A DNA stretch of 28,866 bases, taken from a virus. The notes under the pieces are model-generated. The model was not told where the DNA came from and ran no database searches. It saw only the letters and a program-made list of their open reading frames with translations. The translations under genes were made by a program, and so were the position numbers. How positions within the stretch are numbered: position 1 is the stretch's first letter; each line of letters starts with the position of its first letter. Shown one piece after another: positions 7,598 through 15,200 of this stretch. The stretch spans positions 1 to 28,866 of IMG/VR virus record IMGVR_UViG_3300020394_000339; one strand, 5' to 3'.

Positions 7598-8520
7598 AAA
7601 ATTTAGTTTATACAATTTGGGAAGAAATTAGAATAGACCCTAATTTTACAGACAAACAAATTAACACTCTTAATCAATTTAAAAAATATAAAGATAGATT
7701 AACAGCGTTACAAAAAGAATATGCAGAAAAATATTGTAATGCAGAGTATAAAATAATTTATACAAATTGTAAAGATATGAATACAATGAAAGCACCATGT
7801 TATATTCAATCAGATTATGATACAATTAACTTTGAGAAAGTTTTTCTTTTAGAGGACTTTGCTAAAAGTGGTAAGTATGAAAATATTCTTTACATGGATT
7901 TAGATATGATACCTTCTACCACTAAAAGTTTTTTTGAAAAATTTGATATGAGTAAAATAGTTATTAGACACGAACCATCACATAGATATGACAAACTAGG
8001 ATTACAAGCTTTATTAGATACACTAATAAGAGAAAACGAAGAACACAAAAAATATTTTGAGTCTCTTAAAAAAAGTGGCAAATGGATTGAGTATGCTAGA
8101 GAATTTATTGACAAAAATTTTGATGAGGCATTTCAAAAACTAGACAAGTATCATTGGTTAGTAAAGAGTGAATGTGTTGATAGAATGTTAGATCAGTTCG
8201 AGGTAATACCTAGATACAATACACTTAATACAGGTACGATAGGTGGTAGTTCAAAAGCGATTAATTCACTAAAAATTAGTGAAAGATTTCCTCAATATGT
8301 AAAAGAGTTTGAACAACTAAAAAAGAAAGAACCAAAATTTCAAATGAATAATGAGATATTTTTGTGTTGGTTAATAAACAAATACAATTGTCGATATGAA
8401 CAAATGCCAGAACATTGGCATAGTCTTTGTTTAAATACTGAGGATGTTAGACACGCTTGTATGTGGCAAGTTATAGATAAAAACTTTGATAGAGCTCTTA
8501 CTCTTCAGAGCTTTTCTTAA
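7594..8520 (+). CDS. Glycosyltransferase, GT-A fold with DxD (second copy)
   Basis: A 308-residue transferase. YMDLDMIPS at 100-108 carries the D102-x-D104 metal site; NTGTIGGS at 212-219 parallels the NTAIVGA of the first copy, and HACMWQVIDKNFDR near 287-300 parallels CHAINKEFDR there. Hence the two enzymes share a fold and probably an origin, but they differ enough to suggest different sugars or acceptors. Between DxD and NTG lies a long charged helical insert (about 130-200) that the first copy lacks. Start overlaps the preceding stop (ATGA), with AAGGAA about 10 bases upstream. The end overlaps the convergent late gene by 23 bases. Confidence 0.8.
   Translation: MKNLVYTIWEEIRIDPNFTDKQINTLNQFKKYKDRLTALQKEYAEKYCNAEYKIIYTNCKDMNTMKAPCYIQSDYDTINFEKVFLLEDFAKSGKYENILYMDLDMIPSTTKSFFEKFDMSKIVIRHEPSHRYDKLGLQALLDTLIRENEEHKKYFESLKKSGKWIEYAREFIDKNFDEAFQKLDKYHWLVKSECVDRMLDQFEVIPRYNTLNTGTIGGSSKAINSLKISERFPQYVKEFEQLKKKEPKFQMNNEIFLCWLINKYNCRYEQMPEHWHSLCLNTEDVRHACMWQVIDKNFDRALTLQSFS
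8491..8516 (+). terminator. Possible terminator of the plus-strand operon
   Basis: Inverted repeat AGCTCT / AGAGCT (8493-8498 and 8507-8512) with an 8-base loop, extendable by one G-T and one A-T pair, followed by a short TTTTC run. It lies inside the last codons of the second glycosyltransferase, exactly where the operon meets the opposing gene. The stem is short, so this is tentative. Confidence 0.3.
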
Positions 8521-9181
8521 TCTCAATTAATGTTTCAATTACTTCTAAAGGAGTCTTTACTTTTCTTAGTTTAGATTTTAATTCTTTATCAACACAATTT
8601 TTAACAACATCTAATTCAAAAGCTGCAAGTTTACAAATAAACAAATCCTCTTTTTGTTTTTCTTCATTGAAAGGTCCAAAAAATAATTTGATTGCATGTG
8701 TATAAAACTTAGTATCTACTTTAGCTGAGTTAGAGTCTGAATCATAGTACGCAATAGGGTCAATTAAATATCCCTCTGCTTTTCCCTCTTTTATAGCAAA
8801 CTCTTTAAATGCAGCTTCTTCGGCAACAATTCTTTGATAAGTATTTTCCATGATTGTATCTTTATCTGTTAAAGCATAAATCTGGTCAACTAACCATTTT
8901 CTAGATGGGTCACCTTCTAATAATGTAAATTCTTTTTCACCATTATCCTCATAGAATATTCTTAAGGTTGTTCTTTCTGTATCTGTATATTCAACTCTAT
9001 CCATAATGAATATACCAAATCCTAAATCTATTTCTTTTTTAGAATGATCTGGTTTTCTTTTAGGTTTTAAGTTTGTTGGTCTTGACTCATCTGGTGGTAG
9101 GGGAACTGCATTAACTGGTAAGACTTCACCAGTTTGTGGATTAACATAACCTATTACTTCACTTGTTACTTTTTCACTCAT
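8498..9181 (-). CDS. Unrecognised late protein, 227 residues
   Basis: I do not recognise a family. The N-terminal 60 residues are Pro- and Lys-rich (GYVNPQTGEVLPV, then LPPDESRP and KPKRKPDHSKKE); the remainder looks like a compact alpha/beta protein with a helical, strongly charged C-terminus. There is no signal peptide or membrane segment. The ATG at 9181 is chosen because AGGAG ends 5 bases before it; the in-frame GTG at 9187 overlaps that site. It lies last in the minus-strand run before the island and is convergent with the glycosyltransferase operon, overlapping it by 23 bases. Position among tail genes suggests a virion or assembly role, but this is only inference. Confidence 0.75.
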   Translation of the reverse strand: MSEKVTSEVIGYVNPQTGEVLPVNAVPLPPDESRPTNLKPKRKPDHSKKEIDLGFGIFIMDRVEYTDTERTTLRIFYEDNGEKEFTLLEGDPSRKWLVDQIYALTDKDTIMENTYQRIVAEEAAFKEFAIKEGKAEGYLIDPIAYYDSDSNSAKVDTKFYTHAIKLFFGPFNEEKQKEDLFICKLAAFELDVVKNCVDKELKSKLRKVKTPLEVIETLIEIKKSSEE

Positions 9182-9194
9182 TTTCACTCCTAAT

Positions 9195-9215
9195 TATATA
9201 ATGTATTATTATATA
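9195..9215. repeat. AT-only inverted repeat between two late genes
   Basis: Perfect 8-base inverted repeat TATATAAT / ATTATATA with a 5-base loop, in the gap between the 320-residue gene and the 227-residue gene. It could fold in RNA but is weak; it may reflect AT richness only. Confidence 0.25.
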
Positions 9216-10178
9216 TTATTCTCTGTTAATTTTAAAGTTATATGTATTAATTGTCGTTGCTGATCCGTTAGGGAATCTTTGTGATCTATAATCGTTACCA
9301 CCAACAAATCTGTTAGTTTGAGAACCTGAACCATTTAGTTTAGTATCAGTCATTGCTGTTCCTCTAGTTTGACCTGAACCATTAATATTATATCTAATGT
9401 TATGGTCAGACGCTGAGTCATCACTAGCTGCAAGGTCTCTAATAAATTGTTCTAATACATCTAAAATATCAGCTGCATCATCGCCAGATGTTGCATATTC
9501 TTTTAAGTTGTTATCACCATCAATGTATAATAAATTTTGAGATGGTGTTATTGCATCACCATTATCTTTATTCATAAAGAAACTGTTTACAGTTGATGAG
9601 TGATCTTGCGTTGAACCACTTCCACCAATCTGACCAGAAGTAAAAGAACCAGTGTTTGCTCTTGTATCTATGAATACTGCTGTGGATGATACATTGGTAA
9701 AACCAGATGCGGCACTTGATGATGTACTAATAGCATATGTTCCACCAAAGTCACCTGCGTTTGCTTCTGAGGAAGCAGTCATTAAGACAATCGCTGGTTT
9801 AATAAAAGTATCTAAGAAGTCTGCAAGAGACATCGCTTGTACTGAACCAGTTGAAGAATCATAATAGACAGGAAACGATTTACCTGTATCTGATAATACA
9901 GATGGGTTAGTTATTGTTTGTACAATCTTGTTAAAGGTTGTTGTAACAGTACCAAGAGAACCTGCGGTTGCAAAAGATGATGCTTGTTGTGTGGCTGTAC
10001 TAGACCTAAATCTAGTATCACTCATTGTTGTACCAATGTTACCAGAACCTACTGTAATTACAACTGATGGGTTAGCTGCATATTGTTGAATAGCTGCTCT
10101 TTGCCATTCAAGCAATTGTGCTGAGGACATCTCTATTAAGTTACCGCTATCGTGATATAAAGGGTTTCTTGCTGTCAT
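9216..10178 (-). CDS. Virion structural protein of marine T4-like phages, probable fibre/appendage component
   Basis: A 320-residue protein rich in Ser, Thr, Gly and Asn. It opens with MTARNPLYHDSGNLIEMSS, a start of a kind I associate with conserved structural proteins of marine T4-like phages. The middle has beta-type low-complexity stretches (ISTSSSAASGF near 151-161) and the end is Arg/Asn-rich (RFVGGNDYRSQRFPNGSA). No enzyme motif is seen. AAGGA precedes the ATG by 5 bases. It stands where T4 has gp11, gp12 and wac, so it may replace one of them. The exact role is unknown. Confidence 0.75.
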   Translation of the reverse strand: MTARNPLYHDSGNLIEMSSAQLLEWQRAAIQQYAANPSVVITVGSGNIGTTMSDTRFRSSTATQQASSFATAGSLGTVTTTFNKIVQTITNPSVLSDTGKSFPVYYDSSTGSVQAMSLADFLDTFIKPAIVLMTASSEANAGDFGGTYAISTSSSAASGFTNVSSTAVFIDTRANTGSFTSGQIGGSGSTQDHSSTVNSFFMNKDNGDAITPSQNLLYIDGDNNLKEYATSGDDAADILDVLEQFIRDLAASDDSASDHNIRYNINGSGQTRGTAMTDTKLNGSGSQTNRFVGGNDYRSQRFPNGSATTINTYNFKINRE

Positions 10179-10194
10179 TATATTCCTTATACTA

Positions 10195-10202
10195 TACTTA
10201 TA
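10195..10202 (-). promoter_or_regulatory. Possible late promoter variant for the 320-residue gene
   Basis: TATAAGTA on the minus strand, one base away from the TATAAATA octamer, 17 bases before the ATG at 10178 and in the 40-base intergenic gap. Weak on its own; supported by placement like the other late octamers here. Confidence 0.35.
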
Positions 10203-10218
10203 TACCTTTTGTCAACTA

Positions 10219-11412
10219 TTATATAGCTGCGTGTCCGTTTACAGTTTTCAAAGTAGAACCAGAAGAGTCTTTAATCAATAGAATACTATCTGGTGTTGCG
10301 TGAAACTTACCAGTTGAACCTACGATTTTTGCTTTCTCTGTAGCTGTTTCTGAGTTACCACATCTAAACGAAATTTTAGTTGCGTTATTTGATGCAGAGA
10401 AGTCACCTTCAGAGACACACTCAACAGCACCTGCAACTAAAATTGCATCTGTGCCTGTGGCTTCATCGGGAGCTTGGAACTGTATAGAACCTAATACGTT
10501 GTTAGCTGCAACATCTGTATCACCTGTCGATAATGTAAGAACAGCACCAACACCAGAGTTACCTGTAGTTGAAATGTTTTTCATAGTAAGACCTGTGTCT
10601 GCAACGTGTGTTACTGTAATATCATCATTAGCACCAAAAGATAGAACAGCACCATCGTGTTGTAATTCTAAATCTTGTGTTAATGTGACATCACCATCTG
10701 AACCTATAGCGATGGCATCTGTATCACCCGCAGAACCTATAGTTCCAGCATTAGGGATTACAAGTGAACCTGAACTACCGTTAAGTGTAAGTACACCAAC
10801 TGACGATAGTTTCATTGTTTCAGCAGCTGCAGCTGATGCCGCAGTTTTGAAACTTAATTTTGTTGCATTGTTTGATGTACTAAAGTCACCTTCTGAAACC
10901 GCTTCGATTCCAGCTGCAGTTAAGATTGCATCTGTACCTTGAGCTTCGTCTGGTGCTTGGAAATCTAATTTTCCGATAACATCATCTGCTTGAATATCTG
11001 TCTCACCTGTTTGTAAGGTTAAAGCAATTGTGCTGTCATCACCTGTTGCTGTGTGTTTTAAAATTAAACCTGAATCTGCAACGTGAGTTAAAGTTATTTC
11101 TTGGTCATTTCCAAATTGAATTGTTGAACCGTCTGCTAAAAACAAGTCTGAAAATTCTTTTGATGCACTACCAATCGTTGCTCCATCGGCGCTTGTAGGA
11201 ACGATTGACGTTGTGATATTTGGACTTGTTAATGTTTTGTTTGTAAGTGTTGCTGTACTACCTGCAGAGACCATGCTAAAGCCACCAGCTGTACTACCAT
11301 CGTGGACACGTAACACATCGGTAGTTGTGTCATACGTAATCTCTCCAATGGCGCCGGTAAATGCATTGTTCTGAGAAGTAGTACCTCGTCTAAATTGTAG
11401 TACTGTTGGCAT
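10219..11412 (-). CDS. Tail fibre-like protein with Mtd-type N-terminus and internal duplication
   Basis: A 397-residue fibre-like protein. The N-terminus, LQFRRGTTSQNN followed by GEITYDTTTDVLRVHDGS (residues 5-40), is the short beta-hairpin module found at the start of many phage fibre proteins and of the Bordetella phage tropism determinant. TLTNKTLTSPNI at 55-66 is a common fibre linker. Two copies of a module of about 105 residues follow (about 97-201 and 257-361), each with THVADxGL, FQAPDEAxGTDAIL and SEGDFSxSNNATK. No chaperone or peptidase end domain is visible. AGGAG lies about 8 bases before the ATG and a TATAAATA octamer 26 bases before it, so it has its own late promoter. Receptor binding is inferred. 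Confidence 0.78.
   Translation of the reverse strand: MPTVLQFRRGTTSQNNAFTGAIGEITYDTTTDVLRVHDGSTAGGFSMVSAGSTATLTNKTLTSPNITTSIVPTSADGATIGSASKEFSDLFLADGSTIQFGNDQEITLTHVADSGLILKHTATGDDSTIALTLQTGETDIQADDVIGKLDFQAPDEAQGTDAILTAAGIEAVSEGDFSTSNNATKLSFKTAASAAAAETMKLSSVGVLTLNGSSGSLVIPNAGTIGSAGDTDAIAIGSDGDVTLTQDLELQHDGAVLSFGANDDITVTHVADTGLTMKNISTTGNSGVGAVLTLSTGDTDVAANNVLGSIQFQAPDEATGTDAILVAGAVECVSEGDFSASNNATKISFRCGNSETATEKAKIVGSTGKFHATPDSILLIKDSSGSTLKTVNGHAAI
10330..10644 (-). repeat. Second copy of the internal fibre module
   Basis: Codes for residues about 257-361 of the 397-residue fibre protein. It aligns with the copy at 10810-11124 at an offset of 159-161 residues, sharing THVADTGL, FQAPDEA and GDFSASNNATK. 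Confidence 0.75.
10810..11124 (-). repeat. First copy of the internal fibre module
   Basis: Codes for residues about 97-201 of the 397-residue fibre protein. The key shared segments are THVADSGL, FQAPDEA and GDFSTSNNATK; the end of this copy is Ala-rich (AASAAAAETM), unlike the second copy. Confidence 0.75.
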
Positions 11413-11437
11413 TTTAAGATTCTCCTAGTTTTATCTT

Positions 11438-11445
11438 TATTTATA
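11438..11445 (-). promoter_or_regulatory. T4-type late promoter for the 397-residue fibre gene
   Basis: Exact TATAAATA on the minus strand, 26 bases upstream of the ATG at 11412 and within the 49-base gap after the preceding gene. Confidence 0.65.
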
Positions 11446-11461
11446 TTTATTATTTATCATA

Positions 11462-11995
11462 TTAAATACCCGTTGATTGGCCTAAATCTTGCGTACTTGT
11501 TGTTCCTTTTGGTTCATTCATATCATATAAATTTGATGATAATGCAAATCCAAAGGCATCAGCAGCAGTAGTATCAAAGGGTGTTTCCCCACCTGCGAGA
11601 TCAGCATTCCCCTCAGCTGTAGGTAATTGTGTTAACGTAGAGTTCGCAAATCCTAAATCGGCAGTAAATGCGACTGTACCAGTCTCATTTTTGAACGTGA
11701 TTGTTCTATCTGCTGTGGGTTCTGAGAATACAACAATTGTTTCAAAGTTATCGTCTGTTTGACCCTCTACTGTAAATCTGTCGTTATTAAGTGTAAATGT
11801 AGTAGGTGATATTGCATCTAGCAAAAAAGACCCCGTTACAGTTAAATCTCCTACTGATATTGTAGTGGCTGCAACGTTTGTTAAGTTTAAAGTACCTGAT
11901 TCAATAGCAGTAACATCCGTAATTAGATTATTGAACTGAATACGTAATTGTTCTATCGTACTATTGTTATCTATCGATGTTGCTCTAATTGCCAT
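11462..11995 (-). CDS. Small fibre/whisker-like structural protein, 177 residues
   Basis: No named family recognised with certainty. The N-terminal 35 residues (MAIRATSIDNNSTIEQLRIQ, then FNNLITDVTAIES) look like a short coiled coil, and the following region (NLTNVAATTISVGDLTVTGS) is a beta-repeat segment typical of phage fibres. The C-terminus is Asp/Thr/Gly-rich. This layout, helix then beta prism, suits an attachment domain plus short fibre. The start overlaps the end of the 78-residue gene by 11 bases; the Shine-Dalgarno is poor (AAGGTG about 10 bases away), so coupling is likely. Its position corresponds to the T4 wac/gp12 region. Confidence 0.72.
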   Translation of the reverse strand: MAIRATSIDNNSTIEQLRIQFNNLITDVTAIESGTLNLTNVAATTISVGDLTVTGSFLLDAISPTTFTLNNDRFTVEGQTDDNFETIVVFSEPTADRTITFKNETGTVAFTADLGFANSTLTQLPTAEGNADLAGGETPFDTTAADAFGFALSSNLYDMNEPKGTTSTQDLGQSTGI

Positions 11996-12221
11996 TTTTT
12001 TCTAACACCTTTTTTAACATATCTTTTATTTCATGCATTTCGCACTTTAAATTATTTATCTCTCTTGCGTTATTTCTAATTTCGTCTCTTTCTTTTGCAG
12101 CTGCTTTTGCTCTTGCGACTGCTCTTTGATATGCAGACTTGTCAGTATTAATAATAGCGTGACTATTATTATCTCTAACTAAATTATCATAACCCTCTAC
12201 TTTTAAATATTCTTTACTCAT
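11985..12221 (-). CDS. Small helical protein, 78 residues
   Basis: Begins MSKEYLKVEGYDNLVRDNNS and continues as a long charged helix, Ala/Arg/Lys-rich at 30-46, then INNLKCEMHEIKDMLKKVLE (55-74) with hydrophobic heptad spacing, so a coiled coil is likely. Small proteins with a similar LKVEGxxNLVRD opening occur beside baseplate genes in marine T4-like phages; the function is unknown to me. Its ATG overlaps the stop of the 2123-residue gene (TAATG), so translation is coupled. Confidence 0.78.
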   Translation of the reverse strand: MSKEYLKVEGYDNLVRDNNSHAIINTDKSAYQRAVARAKAAAKERDEIRNNAREINNLKCEMHEIKDMLKKVLEKNGN

Positions 12222-15200
12222 TATGTTGCCAATGCTAATGCTCTAAAATCTTTTATTCTGATTGGTTCAGCTGCATTAGTTCCTTGTCCTACTATTTTAA
12301 TTGCAAATTGAATAAACTCTGGTAGTGGTGTTCCTATACCATCATCCGTAACACCAGCAGTAAATACATATTCTTGGAAGTCATCATCTTCAAGTGATGA
12401 ACCAACTTCAACATCTGTTGTACCAGTTGTGTTAAAGAAAGTGTAACCTAGTTCATCAAAATCAGAAGCATCATCTGATCTTAAAGTTTTAAATAAACAT
12501 TTAATATCTGCACTATTATGTTTGTGTGCTGAAAATATAACTTTAATTGCTGTTGCTGGTGATTCTAACGCAACTTTTTTAGTAATATAGATAAATGCAT
12601 TTTGGTCACCATCTGGTGCTTCGTTTGTTACGTAATCAGTTGTAGGGAATACTCCACTAGAACCTGTAATAGAATTCATTTTGTTTGCGATTAATACAGC
12701 AGATAATCTATCTGCATCAATCACAGGTGATAAGTTTGCGTTATTAGAACCTAACGTTAATGGTATGAATAAAGAGTTAGCACCTGCAAGTTCATTTGTT
12801 TCATTTATTTGTGATGCAACCATATTTGATATAGACTGTTTGTTGTTTTCGTTTAACGTTAAAGTTGTTGCGTCTGCCAAAGATGTAGTTTGGAAAGAAC
12901 TTTCACTACCACTTGGCGATGTTGCTGTTGTATTTCTTATTTTAGCTGAAACAGTTGTTGTTGGTAATTCCAAAACAGACAATGCAGTTTTAATTGTTTC
13001 ATATCTATAATTCTCAGAAGCATAAACAGCTGTTCCACCAACTTCAGCAGTTGTTGAACCACCAGTAATTGTTGGTGCAGTTGTTAAAGCAATTGTATAG
13101 TAATCTGTACCAATATTTGCTATTGATGTATGTTCTTTATTTATTTCTGTTAATGGTGTTCCTAATATCTGATATAATTCTATTTTGTCTGAAGCAGTAT
13201 GACCTACCGCAGTAGAACCACCAGCACCTCTAGTTAAAGATGATAATGTTGTACCAGATAATGAACCAGTAATAATTTCATTTCCTATTTTAACAGTTAT
13301 GTTACCTGTTGGAAAGTTTGTAGCAGCTGAAAGTGTTAATGAAGTTGCACTAGCACTTATTGTTGCACCTAGAGTTGTTTCAATACCAGAATTGACACCT
13401 GTTATAACAACATTATTAGATGTAGAATACATACCATGATCGTCATGTTTAACTTTCATTGTAGTAGAACCATTTGTCATAATTAAAGGATTTGTTTTAA
13501 GTCTGTTTACATATACAGTATTTCCTATTTCATTTGTAATAGCTTCTCCAATAGGATTATTAACTAATGTAACATTACCTGCAGCTGTAGTATTAAAAGA
13601 TGCTTTTCTTAAAGTAAATTTTAAATCCTCTGAGTCTGATGGTGTCCATGTTCTATTATTTTGTGATTTAAATAATACACCAAGATGTGGTTGTTTAGAT
13701 ACAATTCTTAATCCACCAATATCTGTTTCACCCATTCTAGATATCCAAACTTTATAATCTAATGAATTTGATCTTAATACAAAACAATATTCAGCACCTT
13801 GTTTTAAATATACAGGTGCATCAAAAGTAAATGTTGTTGCAGTTGCAGCTGTAGATGATGTATTGATCTCACTAGATTGTAATAGTTTTCTACCAAAAGG
13901 TAATATCTTGGCACCAGGATAACCATTAACTACGTTTCTCAGTTCAACCCACATTGGTAAATCGTTATCTTTTGTTTCTACATAAACATCAAGCTCTGTT
14001 ACGAAACATCCACCCTCTTCTTCTACTAAGAAAGTTTGTGCTAGTGGGTCTGGGTTACCATTTCCTCTATCTCCACCTCCTCGTTCGGTGTCTCGACTAG
14101 AAATAACTCTTGTTGATGTATCCAATCTACTTGTAGTTTCAGATACATCTGTTTGTACCACTCTAGCGTTTCTAGTTGCAACAATAGTTTCTTGTTCAGT
14201 TTCTAAAATACCTTTTGCAACATATGTTGTTTGACCTGCAGTTTTTGGTAACGGTGTTCTAAGGTTAGTTGAACTAGAGGTAATTCTAAATTCTACTTCA
14301 CCAGTTTTAAATTTAGGTACAGCCTGTTGACCAGCAAATCTATACTCAGGTATTCTCATAGTACCCTCAACATCACCTTTACCATCTGAAACTAATTGTA
14401 CAGCTTCAGCAACAGTATCATCTGAGGTATAAGTTGTATTTTTTGGTGTTACATATGGAGCCATCGCTGTTCCATCAAAGAATACATAAAGTTTTGTATT
14501 TGGTAAAAATCCTTGACCTTTGAAAGTTATGTTTCTTGGTCTAACCCAAGGTATTAATGCTCTTGATATAACTCTTGTACCTTGAGACTCTTCATCTATT
14601 TGTTCAACAACATCTGTACGAATACCTGTTCGTCTTAAATCTGATCTTACAGTTTGAATTGCTCTGGTAATAATTGTGTTACCTGATGTTCTTGTTTCAG
14701 TACGAGTAGCAACTGTGCCTGACCATTGTGTCTCCCATGAATTCCAAACAGTACCTAATCTATTTCCAACCGAAGCTTTTACAGCATCAAAATTACCATC
14801 AACATTAATTATTAAATCTGGTGCTGTTTCTGTTTCAAACCATTCATCGCCTGTTGGTGTTAAGTCAACGTTACCAACCCATTGAGCAGTAATAACTGGT
14901 TGTACTTTTTCAGTTCTAGTTGCATAAGGATTTTCTGATAATGTAACACTTGTATAAGGAAGTGTAATTAGATCACCAGTTCTTTGATAACCAGCAGCTG
15001 TTCTAGTTGCATCTGAAGTAGCTTCTTCTTTTAACGATGCATTTCTCATAACACACTTAGGTCTTAATTCTTTCTTTTCCATGTCCATTGCATTTTGATA
15101 ATCTTTATTTTTAACATCACCTACTCTGTGACCTGCAAAGTTATCAACTACGAAACCTGATTTAAATCTGTTTAAACCATTCGCATCTGTAACTTCAAAA

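Noticed and set aside
9195-9215. AT-only hairpin as a transcription terminator
   Set aside because: No GC pairs and no T-run after it; kept only as a low-confidence inverted repeat.
10451-10942. Plus-strand open frame of 163 codons
   Set aside because: Antisense shadow of the duplicated fibre gene; long only because that gene is low in minus-strand TTA/CTA/TCA codons in this register.
10219-11412. Target gene of a diversity-generating retroelement, suggested by the Mtd-like N-terminus
   Set aside because: No C-type lectin-like variable end, template repeat or reverse transcriptase is visible in the window.
12053-12060. GATAAATA octamer on the minus strand ahead of the 177-residue gene
   Set aside because: It is within the 78-residue gene, 58 bases from the start; the two genes overlap and look co-transcribed, so I did not call a promoter.
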